Positions 35,599 through 50,770 of a DNA stretch of 64,000 bases are shown here, one piece after another. Position numbers and translations under genes: made by a program. Source of the DNA: Lotus japonicus. Lineage: Eukaryota; Streptophyta; Magnoliopsida; Fabales; Fabaceae. Position 1 is the first letter of the stretch. The number at the start of each line of letters is the position of its first letter. The notes beneath the pieces are model-generated. The model had not been told where the DNA came from. It did no database searches and worked only from the letters and a program-made list of their open reading frames with translations. The DNA is taken from positions 47,393,176-47,457,175 of the forward strand of contig NC_080046.1 of the NCBI RefSeq assembly GCF_012489685.1, given 5' to 3'.

Positions 35599-36868
35599 GG
35601 GCATTAGTTTTAACACCCCCAATTAATCCCCCACCCTACTTTATGCATCTAAATGTCCCAAAAACCCTTAAAAATTAATTTCATTCCAAACATATCCCTT
35701 TTCTTACCATATGACCACTATCATCTTTGTTTGTCACACCCCCTTCACTTTTACTATCACTTCATGATTTTTTTTGTTTTCACTTTTCACACTTAATATA
35801 TGTGAAATCATTTCATACTTTGTAAGTGTGAACCGAGGTATGTTCATTCTCTCTTCACGTTCTTCCTTTCGTTTTAAGTGTTTCACACTTAGTGAGTGTG
35901 AAAAATATTTCACACTTAGTGAGTGTGAAAAAATATTTCACACTCAGTGAGTATGAAACTGTTTCACAGTGCTGTTCGTATTTCACACTTTAGAGTGTGA
36001 ATTTGATTTGTAGTTCACACTTGGACATGTCAACAGAAATCATTGGGTTCAGTTATTAAAAATGTTATACTTATCTAATCGGTAATGTGTTTTCATGTTT
36101 TACTGGTCTAATCCCTATCGTTTTCCTCATAAAGGTACAATTAAAGGGCAACCATCCAATCCCACGAACTGCTCCCCAATGGAGATATCATCATGACTCA
36201 GATGCAGATGGGTGAGTGACCTCTTACAAGGGGCGAATGACTCAATATCAAAAGGAATTAGAAGAACAAAATCTCATCAAAGAACAAATTGTTGTAGACT
36301 TGACTAAGGATTAATTTTTATTTATGCTAATTGTGCATTTGTAAGGGATTAATGCTTATGGAGCTAATTATTAATGCTTATATAGTTAATTGTCACTGCA
36401 ACTGTTACCGCATCTGAGCATCTGTTTCACCAAATCACATTCTTGAGTATGAATTTTGAAAATGTTTCACACTCTTGAGTGTGAAATGAAACTATAAAAA
36501 AATGAAAAAATTAGCTTTTAAAATAAAATTATTAACAGTTCAATTTTTCACACTATTGAGTATGAATTTTGAAAATGTTTCACACTCTTAAGTGTGAAAT
36601 TAAATTATAAAAAAACGAAAAAATTAGCTTTTAAAATAAAATTATTAACAGTTCAATTTTTCACACTCTTGAGTATGAGTTTTGAAAATGTTTCACACTC
36701 TTGAGTGTGAAATGAAAATATGAAAATATAAAAATATTTCACACTCTTGAGTGTGAAATTTGAAAATGTTTCACAGTGCTATACAGAGGGTATTAAAGGA
36801 ATTTTCAAAAAAAATAGAGGGTGGGGGAGGGTGAGGGATTAAATGAGGGGGTGTTAAAACTAATGCCC
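35599..36868. mobile_element. MULE with internal palindrome array (copy 2)
   Basis: The ends are GGGCATTAGTTTTAACACCC and its inverse, flanked by the 9-bp duplication CTAATGATG (35590-35598 and 36869-36877). It is related to copy 1 at 34146-35216 over the termini and the left subterminal region (Cxx CTTCACTTTTACT... then TTCTCTCTTCA). Palindrome units lie at 35880-36000 and 36430-36780. Between them, 36010-36410 is non-repetitive sequence absent from copy 1. Confidence 0.87.
36130..36315 (+). other. Possible captured gene fragment in MULE copy 2
   Basis: Two short open stretches, KVQLKGNHPIPRTAPQWRYH and TSYKGRMTQYQKELEEQNLI, are separated by a TGGGTGAGTGACC sequence that could be a splice border. 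They look protein-like (charged, coiled-coil-like second part) but are too short to name. They could be host sequence picked up by the MULE or remnants of another element. Confidence 0.25.
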
Positions 36869-36994
36869 CTAATGATGTCATTTGTAGCCTAGTGGTAAGG
36901 ATGTTTCTCATTATGCCCACCCTATTATTACAGGGACCTCCAACATATTTAAGGTTTTTTTTTTAAAGAAAGCCTTTTTTATTTAATTCTTGAT

Positions 36995-37953
36995 TTTTTT
37001 TTATAGGCCAATGTTAGTTTTTTTTATAAGCCAAAATATTGCATTAAAGGGAGTACAAGGGGTACTCCAACCCTTAGTAAAAAAAAAAGGAAAAACAAGA
37101 AAATGAACAAGAAAAAGAGTTAGAACCCAACAGAACCCAATATTGCCAAACTACCCACAAAGACAGTACCAGGTGCAACAACACTCCTTCCAGAACACAT
37201 GCATCAAGGAAAGCAATGGATGCAAGTCTCAATTCTAATATCCCTGTCACAGTGTCTGCAAGCACACCAACGGTTCAGAAGACCATTCAAAAAGAGAGTT
37301 GCTAAATCCACCCAATTTAGCTTTAATCCACTGCCACGATCTCCACTTAATCAACTCCATAACCGTAGGTAAATCCACTTCACCTCCTCTGAAAATAATC
37401 TCGTTCCTCATTAACCAAATCGACCAAACAACAGCAACCCAAACTGATAAAGCCCCTTCTACTGGTTCTGATTCCAACCAAAATTAAATTGTAAAAGATG
37501 ATCGCGAGGGACCATTGGCAATGCCGTTGAAACCCCCAACCAGCCATAACAGTTACGCCAAATATCCAACGTCACCAGGCAGGCAAACAAGAGGTGAGCA
37601 CAAGATTCAACCTCAACACAACACAATTTACAAATAGCAGCCTCTCGAGAATGCACAACCTTGCGTTTCCACAAGTTCTCCAAACTGGGAATTCTGCCTA
37701 ACCATAGCCTCCAGATAAACACCTTAGCATTGGAAGGAGCTGCACAGTGCCACACTCGACTAAAAATAGGGTCCGGATCCAATAAGACAGGTGGCTGCAA
37801 AAAAGAATAAAGTGAGTAATAAAGTGAGTTAATAGAAAACCTTTTGCAGTGTTAATTGTTAGTAAATTAGTTCCTTCGCTAGGATTCGAACCCTGACTCT
37901 TCACCTGCAAATCCTTTCATTCCCTTAGCTTACCAAGTGAACTACCCTTCCCC
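36995..37953 (-). mobile_element. Chimeric retro-insertion: tRNA-like head joined to a 5'-truncated LINE
   Basis: Flanked by the 14-bp direct repeat ATTTAATTCTTGAT (36981-36994 and 37954-37967), with an A-tail on the minus strand next to the left copy. Read on the minus strand it begins at 37953 with GGGGAAGGGTAGTTCACTTG (A-box-like) and has AGGGTTCGAATCC (B box) about 50 bases later. From about 37800 it becomes LINE ORF2: QPPVLLDPDPIFSRVWH, FIWRLWLGRIPS, a CKLCCVEVESCAHLLFAC zf-RVT cluster, VWVAVVWSIWLMRNEIIF, then the LINE 3' UTR. Confidence 0.75.
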
Positions 37954-37967
37954 ATTTAATTCTTGAT

Positions 37968-41161
<3,194 letters not shown>

Positions 41162-41182
41162 TATTCTAAAGCTTTTCTTGGT

Positions 41183-41188
41183 AATAAA
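41183..41188 (+). terminator. AATAAA poly(A) signal of the subtilase gene
   Basis: AATAAA 21 bases after the stop codon. It is close, so a later site may also be used. Confidence 0.4.
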
Positions 41189-41403
41189 ATTTTGATTTAT
41201 GTTATGAAATTCTAATATTGAGCATTTTATTTTTATGATAACTCATGAAGATTAAATAAGTGTGGTTTAGTTAATTTCTTTTTCTTTTTTATTTTGTATG
41301 TTTTTTTATTACAATTTTCATTTTTCCTTTTTCTTGTTACATCAGATATTTGTTTCTTTATTTATCATCCAGTCCCAAAATATCAAAACCAAATCAAGAT
41401 ATA

Positions 41404-43496
41404 CTAGGATTTTAGCCCGTCTCCGTGCGATGCACGGACGAGCAGTTCTTCAATTTATCATATTTATTCAATTAATTTATTTAACTTCATCTATTTAAAT
41501 CACATACCAATTATTGTAACCCTTACTAATCACAATATAAAATATGGCTTAACCGAAACATAGACATCAACGACTAATTATAAACATTAATATGGATAAC
41601 AAAAGTTGTATTTTCATTTATCATTGTCAAAATAACTTGAACACAATTACAATGTTAAAGTTTCTGTTATAAATATACGAAGCTTCAGAGTGAAAATGAT
41701 GAAAATCTCTTCACAACAGGGTATGGTCAACAATATACATATATTCAGAAAGAAATTTCAGTGTCAAATACACATAAAAAAAACACAGAAAATACTAATT
41801 TCCTTATTGTACAAACTGGCTCAAGCAATTGACATACTTACACAAGAAAATTGCCCCATGCTACTCATGTAAACAAATGATGATCAAGTAAAAAAATTAT
41901 TTTAATCTACTTCCAAGTATGATTACCTCTGAGAACAGTAAGGGGTGGGTACATGAAAATCATGATCACTGTTACTTTTGTATTACTAATGAGTACATTA
42001 TATATACTGATAAGTCAAATAAATAAATATCTTACCTGGATGCACAAAGAAGAAGAGATTAGAAAATAAAATATGTCAAATACCTACTTGTCACATGATA
42101 GAAGATATACAAAGAGATAGAGCTGAACGTCTCTTCTCCATGTTCGGCAGTTAGCAGCAACAACGACCCTGACGCAAAGGCCTAACTGCTGCACAAAGTG
42201 GGACGAATACAAGTTTGTCCATTGTTGAACAGGAAATGAAACAAAGCTCAGATCACAAACAATGGAAGACTGAAAAGGTAAGGAGAGAAAAGTGAATCCA
42301 AACTAAAAGGGAGAGAATAAGAAAATTAATTTTATTATGACAAATTCACGTCTTTGGGGAAAGAAAAACAAAGATCATAGACCTGCCCTAACATTTAACA
42401 AAAAATTAAACTTCCTCATTCAACAAAAAATATTGGACCGCCCAGAGTTTCAGAAAATTAATTGGCCCACGAAGCTAATTTCTTATTAACCAAAAAAAGT
42501 TAACACACTTACCCAAAAAAATAAAAAATAATTTATCAAATAATGTTAATACATAATTCATCCACAAGCTTCGAACCCTGTACTATTCACACTTAACCCT
42601 TCTGACCCCCTACGTCAAATTAGTCCTATCACTTCGGCTAACATTCGATGAAAAACCTAACTTTCACTTCATATTGAATTTCAAAGCTAAATAATATCAA
42701 CTCTAAAATACTATGACATATACTAAGAAATATATTCCAATCTTCAAATTGAATCAAAAATATACTCTTAATAAATCTATTTGTAACAGTGTTTCATCCA
42801 CAAGTTTCGAACCCTGTATCATTCACACTTAACCCTTTCGATCCCCTACGTCAAATTAGTCCTACCACTTCGGCTAACATTCGAAGAAAAAACTAACTTT
42901 CACTTCATATGAAATTCCAAAGCTAAATAATATCAACTCTAAAATACCATGACATATAATAAGAAGTATATTCCAATCTTCAAAGTGAATCAAAAATTGA
43001 TCTTAATAAATCTACTTGTAACAATGTAACAATCGAACCTTTCAAGAGTATATAACTTTAACGTTTTGCTAACACTACTATACCTTTCAACAATTTCACA
43101 TATTTATATCAAATTTTATAAATATGAATAAGTGACATGAAACCTTATCACATCAGATTATTTAAAAAATTGCTCCAACCAACAAAAGGATTAAATTGAA
43201 AATCTACTGAATGAGGTGAATTATGATAATGCTTTCAGAAAGATAACTTCGTCCAAAGGAAGAAGAGAAAAACTATAAATAATAACATATATTTATCTAT
43301 AACAATCTGGTTGATAAAACTCCACCATAAACACATTTATTATGATTACTTGTTTATTCGACAATCGTGGAAACAACTAAAATGAGCTTCCAAATAAAGA
43401 CAGTATTTAAAGCAAATCTAGAACTTTTGTTTGGTATCTAGATACCAGTAGGATTTGAACCCTGAACTTAGAGAATTCTAATCCATCAAGTATCAA
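41404..43496 (-). mobile_element. Probable non-autonomous Helitron
   Basis: The left end (3' end of the element) reads CTAG on the minus strand followed by a host T, with a hairpin 14 bases inside (stem TCCGTGC/GCACGGA at 41422-41438). This is the Helitron 3' signature. The first 280 bases match the 3' end of the neighbouring Rep/helicase-bearing Helitron (43500-43745). No helicase ORF is present. The right end is inferred from where the neighbour ends; the 5' TC terminus was not located. Confidence 0.6.
42558..43030 (-). repeat. Tandem pair of about 236-bp tRNA-like units
   Basis: The units at 42558-42793 and 42794-43030 are about 90% alike by eye. On the minus strand each has GTTAGCCGAAGTGATAGGAC (A-box-like) and AGGGTTCGAA (B-box-like) about 55 bases apart. 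A third, more distant copy sits at 49130-49350 inside the neighbouring Helitron, in the same orientation. Confidence 0.7.
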
Positions 43497-43755
43497 TTAG
43501 GCTATCCGTACCTCATGGCACGGACGAGCAGATCTAAAATTTATCATATTTATTCAATCAATGTATTTTACTCCAATTAATTAACTGTCATACCACTTAT
43601 TGTAACATTTATGAATTACAACCCAAATATGACTTAGCCAAAACATATCGGTCAATGGACAAATTATAAATATTCATATGTATAACAAAGCTATATTTCA
43701 ATTTATCTTTTTCAAAATAACTTGAACAAAATTACAGTGTCTTTTTCCTTAATAA

Positions 43756-46700
43756 TCAATTGTAGATTTTTTGAAAAACCTCCTTATAAACAATGTTTTT
43801 TGTTACATCTCGTTCCCTAACATCCTCGTTGCATATTAGGATCTTCAAACCAGATCTCGTCTTCACACGAGAAACAACAACATACAACTGCCCATGTGAA
43901 AAAACAGGACTTGGCAAATAAACACCAACATCTGATAGTGTTTGACCTTGGCTCTTATTAATAGTCATGGCAAATGAGACAAGAAGAGGAAATTGTCTTC
44001 TTTGAAACCTAATGGGCATACTCTGATCACTTGGAATCATGTTCATCCTACCAATGAAAGTTTGCCTACCAGCATGTGTGCCAGAGATGACAATACCTCC
44101 AACAACATTTGGACGAAGATGGTTAACAATAAGCCTAGTTCCATTGCATAATCCAGTAGATATATCTAGATTTCGCATGAGCATCACAGGAGTTCCTATC
44201 TTCAACACCAACTCATGATCTGGAATACCAGAACACTTGATATCATTAAGAAATTCAGTTGTCAACCAATCAGCTTCAATGCCAAGCTCTTCATCGATAC
44301 CCCATACTGAATCAGAGCTTAAATAGGTCGTCCCCTCACCAGGAAATAGTGACAACACATATTTATTAACCATATCAACTGCATCCAATGTAGGAGCAAG
44401 TATAGCCTTGTCTTGATAATACTCAGCACATCCAATCTTCTGAAGAATATTGGGAAACATAGTTTGTACAATATCAAACACAGGATTGGATGACTGTTGG
44501 ATCAATGTTTCCTCAGGCACTTTTATAAAAGATTCACCATCATTATAGTCTCCTAAATTACCATCTCCAACATCAAGAACCCATTTGGCAAAATACTTAA
44601 CCTCTTCAACCTCAAGATTGTTCAAGTTACCAAGCAAACGCATGTTTTCTGTTAATGTGAGAACCTTGCAGAATCTCCACAAGCGGGATGAATTGATGGT
44701 AGCCATAACAACCTCAGCTCTACTACCCTTGGGAATAACTGGTAAAATTTGTCTAAAATCGCCACCTAGGACAACAACTTTGCCCCCAAATGGTAGATCA
44801 AAGTTTTCGGGATCAATGACTCTCATGATATCTCTCAATGACTTGTCCAATGCTTCAAACGCATATCTACTAACCATTGGTGCTTCATCCCAAATAATCA
44901 AACTGGTTAACTGAAGTAACTCAGCTTTTGGACTACCTTGAACAATCCCACAACATGAATCTTCATTAACATTAAGCGGAATGCAAAAAAGTGAATGTGC
45001 GGTTCGACCACCAGGTAGTAACAAAGAAGCTATGCCACTTGAAGCAACATTCAATATAATTTTTTCCTCTGATCTAAGCCTGTAAGTCAATGTTTTCCAT
45101 AAAAATGTTTTGCCTGTTCCACCATGACCATTAACAAAGAAAAAACCGCCATTATCCTTATTCACCGCAGAAATAATCTCATCGTATACCTTAGCTTGCC
45201 CACTATTCATCTTATTGAAAAAATCAAGGTGCAATTTCTTCATCTCAATAATATCAAAGTTAAGCTCATTGAATAATAGAACATTACCATACTGGTTCAG
45301 AATATTAGGATCAACTTGTGGCATGTTAGAGTAATCTTTCAATGATCTTCCATTTACCATCAACACTTTCTCTATCTCCATTAAGCACAAACCCTTCAAT
45401 TCTTCCTCATCAATATTCAATTCTGCAAAGAAATTACAACAATCATACATAGCAAAATAATAACAGAATAAAATTTATTACATTTCATCAAATGTGGAAA
45501 AATACCTTTATTATTATGTTTCTTTCGTAAATCATAAAGGATTCCATCAACCAGTACATGCCAAGTTTCCTTCCATACCTTGAGGGGATTAGACATGGAA
45601 TTTGCTAATAGGAATGAAACAAATAAGCCTCTACAATATAATCCCGAAGATATGGTTCCCACATCCAATATACCATTAATATACTCACCATCATCCTTCA
45701 ACAACCCCAATGAGACACATGCATCACGGAAACTGTCATGTACATTACTCTTAACTGATCTCAAATCTTCAAAGCTTGTACAACCTCTTTGCACATTCAA
45801 CAACAACCTCAAGTAATATAATTCACCTGAACCAGGGGGCACAAAATTTATTCGCCCAATAGTCAAACCCTGTTTCCTCGGATGCCATGATCTGCTACTC
45901 GGATCATAAACAAATGATCCTGGAAACTGAACATATGTTAGCTCTCTACCCTCCGGATACTTAGAATTGGCCTCCATCCACGCTAGGAACATGCTGTTCT
46001 TAACTTCGTTCTTCTTAAGTACCTCTTCGATTGATTGATTTTCCTTAAACAAAACAACTTGCTTCCTAGGTAAATGGTACGTGAGTTTCTGAACATGTGG
46101 CCATTTATGGTGGATTTCAAATTTGAAAATTCTCCATGCAGCTTCACATGGAGACAAGTATCTACAATCAAAATATTGTTTGATTTCATCCACTTCAGCT
46201 TTCTGATCATGATTATTTTTACCAGCAGACATAGACATTGTTACTCTATCAACTCCTTTGTGTACATATTTGAACAGGTATTTTATAGAGTTTGACTTAT
46301 TGCAATACTCAATGTTGATATGAGCTTGGTATTTCATAAGCAGTTTGGGATTGTATGGCACAACAAAACCATTGTCTAAATCAACTCCCCTTCTGTTGGT
46401 TGAAATCCCAGTGTTCCTCCTCCTATAAATAGGATACCCATCATTGTCAAATGATGTAGCATCTGCATATTTTTTCGGGAAAAATTTGGAACACCGGTCA
46501 TTCTTCATGCAAGGAGTTTCCTTCCTACTTAGTCCACAAGGTCCATGAACCATATAATTTGACACACAATCAAACAATTCAGGGTAGAGATCAGGATCTG
46601 GTAGCTCAGCACATATAACCGAGTCTATCATTTCAGTAGTTTTAAGCTTGTCCCCAAGACCAAGCCACAACAAAATGTGAGCATGTGGTAAACCTCTCTT

Positions 46701-48443
46701 CTGAAATTCAATGCTATACATACCTGAGTATTATTAAATATTATTACTAATTCATAATAACTAATATTTACTATAATAACATGAATAAATAAAAATATCT
46801 TACCAGCAATGACCTTCCCAAAAAACTCCCCTTTCTTGAGATCTGTCATTAGTTGCGCCAATTTCATACGAAAGACTCGACATGATATATCTGGACGATC
46901 ATACGCTGACAAAAAATATCTTGAAACATGCCGATCAATCTCAGGCCACTTAGGATTGCATGTCATTGTAAGAAACAAATCAGGATATCCGTAAGTTCCA
47001 CAAATATCCATAGCATCTTGGCAATTATCAAACATATACCGCCTACCCCCAGTAAAAGATGAAGGAAGGAATATTCTAGAGCCAACTGTTGAGGCATCAG
47101 TATCACCACGAGTAATAGCGTCCTCAATCCCTGATAAAAAATCTCTACGAATAGTGTCCTGATTGTACCTTATGTAATGCAACCTATTGGATTCAATCAT
47201 TGAGTAGCAATCAACAACAAATTGTTGCAGCAAACGCCGAGACAATGTTATTCTCCTGCACTCAAATTGTCTTTCCTGAAGCCTAAATGAAACCCATTCA
47301 CGCATTGACATGTTCTCTCGCTTGTAGATTTCACTATTGAAGTTAACGCCACCAAACTCAATTTCATTTGAAAATCCTCCCTCCCCATATGGGAACAACA
47401 ATGGATATTGTAAGGGCAAAAATGATGAATGAGTCTCAAAGATTCTTTCTAACTTACCACTTGTTGAGCGTAGAATAACATCACGACCACAGTCAGAACT
47501 ATCAAAATCACCAACAATTAAAGCAGTAACTTCATCTACGCTTGGGAGATTGTATGTATTGGAATCATTAACACGATTCCTAAATAACCTTAAAGCAACC
47601 TCATTGGAATCAAATTCTTCAACATGATCTCTTACACTTCTAAATGACTTGGCTAAAACATTGTGCTCATCAACCATCTTAAGCAAGTCCACCACTAAAC
47701 CAGGCTCAAGATTGCATTTACCATCATAATCACTGTAACCAAAATATATAATAAAACCATAAGCAACAAATATACTAATACAAAACTAAACGACCATCAG
47801 TAAAAATACGGCAACATACCTAAAATGCTTCATTCTGTTATGGATCTCATTCCTCGTATCATATATGTACAATTGAGCAAATTTTGGATTATCACCTTCG
47901 GATGGAAGTAAACTGCCAATTCGATGATAATTTTGGCCACTTATAACAAATTGAGGAGGTCCACGACCATCATTCAAACCACAATCAACTTTACCACCAA
48001 TTGAGGTGAAGGCAAACATGCTATTATAAGATCTAATGTTCTCCAAAAAATGACGACTCCTAGGATCAATACCTGTGAGCAAGTTGTACAATAATAATGG
48101 GGAGTCCGCCAAATAAGGTAGCATAATTTTCCCTTTCATACAACATATAGAGAAGTCTGGAGAAGTAGAATCTCTTGTCTTTTCAGATCTCTCTTGATAC
48201 CAAAGAACAGCTCCACAATACTTGCATGGCATGTTCATTTCGCCAAGATCAATATATGCTACAAAATTATATACAACAAATAAAAAATTTATTTTCAACG
48301 AAAATTATAACATTCATGGCATTAAAGGTATAAGATCATACATTGTGATTCAGCTACATCAAAAATTGCATTTCTGTTGATATTGTTAGTATCATCTCTC
48401 TGGGTAATTTGTGAAGATATTGAATCTTCTTCAAGGTGCACCA
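43756..48443 (-). CDS. Helitron Rep-helicase (RepHel), core exons
   Basis: On the minus strand the exons are 48443-48342, 48258-47820, 47732-46804, 46723-45506 and 45422-43756. All borders are GT-AG and the phases agree, giving about 1450 residues without a stop. In order: a Cys motif ([12 protein letters not shown]), the Helitron-like N domain, the HUH nickase motif in [14 protein letters not shown], the tyrosine region [15 protein letters not shown], and a Pif1/RecD-like helicase with Walker [12 protein letters not shown], Walker [10 protein letters not shown] and the C-terminal [20 protein letters not shown] and [13 protein letters not shown] motifs. All catalytic blocks are there. Further short N-terminal exons probably lie at about 48815-48738 and 49604-49525, with a possible first exon MGSPFR at about 50993-50975. 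Confidence 0.88.
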
Positions 48444-49867
48444 CTGAAACAAATATCAACTTCAAAATTTAAAGCAAATATACACAGACTAAAAATAATA
48501 CACATGTTAATATACATAATAATAAAATGGATAGGATCTTCCTCACAGAATAAAATGACAGAATAAAAAGACAAAATTTCCTTAGTAGCCTTTTAAGATG
48601 AATTGTAAAAAAAATTAACAACAAAATTAATTAAAAAACCAATGAAATTTATATTAAGGTTTAAAAATATATCTATCTACTAATCCTATTATCAAGTTTT
48701 ATGAAACTAATAAAAAGGGAAAAAATGCACTAACTCATATTGATCCTTTTCTTTGAACGTTGCAAATTAGGTCTTCTAATTGTACGTCCACGATTCGACC
48801 TCTTTCCCAAAACTTCTGTAACACACAATTTCAAAAGACATGTTAGTATAGAAGATCAATTACATATTGTTATCACATTTTATTTTACCTATAATATATC
48901 TAAAAAAGGAATTTATATGGTCTACACAAAATGTTATATGATAGGCTAAGATAGCAAATGTACATCATACTATTGGGCCGCCAGATAGCACATGTTAGCC
49001 TAAGAAATATAGCCCAATCTTTAAAGCGAATCACAAATTTACTTAAAAAAAAACTCAACTTCTTAAATCCTTCGATGCGTCGAACACTTTATACTATTGG
49101 GCCGCCAAAAGTTTTAGAAAATTAATAAACAATTCACCCACAAGTTTCGAACCCTGTCCATTCACACTTAACCCTTCCCATCCCAACGCAAAAATTGTGC
49201 TATCACTTAGGCTAACATTCACAGAAAACACTAACTTTCACTTCCAATTTGAATTCCAACTGTAAATCATATCAACTCTAAAATGCTAACACATATAATA
49301 AAAAATGTAGGCCAATCTTTACAGCGAATCAAAAACTTACTTAAAAACAAAATGATCTTTAAAGTGCATTTTTTCCAATAATTTATCTCCATTCTCATAT
49401 AGTCTCTAACATATTCTCTCATTTTTTTTTCATCAACACCAAAACAAATAGCATCGAATTCAACGTATGTACAATTTCATTTAAATAAAGTAAACATAAT
49501 AACAATTATAATTTACACTCACTTCTATCTACTTCTTTAAGGGGAGCTGTTGCGTTTGAATCTGAAACAATACGAATCCTTTTGCGCTTACTCTCATTTG
49601 AACCTATTCATAAATGGAAATTATACACAGCTCATGACATTTTAAAATTAAACAAAATTGGTTATAAGGAGTATCATTAAAAACTGATAAAGAGATATTC
49701 AATTAAGAAAAAATACCACAACTATTATCCCCTTGTACACAACTTGAGTGAGGAATTTCATTGCTAATATCTGCAAAATAGAGAAAATACTCCAATCAAG
49801 AACACAATCATGGAAAATATATACTCACAACTACAATAAAAAAATGTCATAAATACATAAATGTATA

Positions 49868-50770
49868 GGCTATGTTTGGCAGACCTTATTGGTAATTAAG
49901 ATAAAAAGTTAATAAGCTAGCGGCAAACTAATGAGCTAAATATAAAATTAAAGCATCTAGCTGGAAAAAAGTGTTTTACAAAATTAACTAACGGTTAGCA
50001 ATTTTAAGATTGTAACATAACATAAAAGGACACACTTGTATCTAACTATTCACATTTAATATTAACTTATTTACACATCAATATATACATCATATTAAAA
50101 TAATCACTTTAATTTTTTCCCTTTAATTCAATTAAAACAATCATGTACAAATATAATATTAATTTTTAACATATTTATGTTTTTTTATTTTTTTAAATTA
50201 AATAAATAAAATACCTCAATATTTTAATCTAATAAAGTAAGCTTATATGTGTCTAAATTAATAAAGTAATTCTAAACAAATTTATTGACAATGGAATGAG
50301 CATTATTTTAAAATAAAAAAAATTATATTTCAGAGTTGTTATAAATATAAAGAGCGTAATAATAGAATTTATTAAAATCATAATGATAAAAAAAGGTTAG
50401 TAGTGAAATTAGTCCCTGAGTATTTAACCACGTTTGATTTTGATTCCTCTAAGGAAAAACCACCTTTAGTGGCGATCAGAAACCGCCAATAATCTGAGAA
50501 ATTACCACAACTAAACGTCATTTTTCCCTATGAACTAAAATTAAAGTTGCTTCCACACTCAAGAATTGATTTGACTATATTAATGCTACAAAAAAAATAC
50601 AATAAGCATTACGCTTTAATCTATAAGCTACATGAGGTGGCTTATCGAAAAACCTTTAAGGTATTGAAATAAAGTCCTTTATCACCAAATTTTAAAAACC
50701 TTCTAACTAATTTTTAGCTACCACAAAAAGTAATAAGCTGCCTAAAAGGACATGTCAAACATAACCATAG
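49868..50770. mobile_element. Probable hAT/PIF-type MITE inside the Helitron 5' region
   Basis: GGCTATGTTTGGCA at the left and its near complement TGTCAAACATAACC at the right form an inverted terminus of about 14 bp around 900 bases of AT-rich sequence. No clean target duplication was seen, so the superfamily and exact ends are uncertain. Confidence 0.45.

Larger units (their letters stand above)
35470..36930 (+). repeat. tRNA-like dispersed repeat (plus copy), split by MULE copy 2
   Basis: 35475-35525 has GCAATGGTAAGCACTTTG and ATGTTCGAATC, resembling Pol III A and B boxes. 36880-36920 has GTAGCCTAGTGGTAAGGATG. The MULE at 35599-36868 inserted at CTAATGATG inside it. It pairs as an inverted repeat with 33840-34060. 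Confidence 0.5.

Noticed and set aside
37815..37953. Genuine tRNA gene
   Set aside because: A- and B-box-like motifs are present, but a full cloverleaf with a proper anticodon arm and acceptor stem could not be drawn. It is the 5' head of a retro-insertion.
42558..43030. CRISPR-like or satellite array
   Set aside because: There are only two long units with no regular short repeat and spacer pattern, and the DNA is a plant nuclear genome. The units look tRNA-derived.
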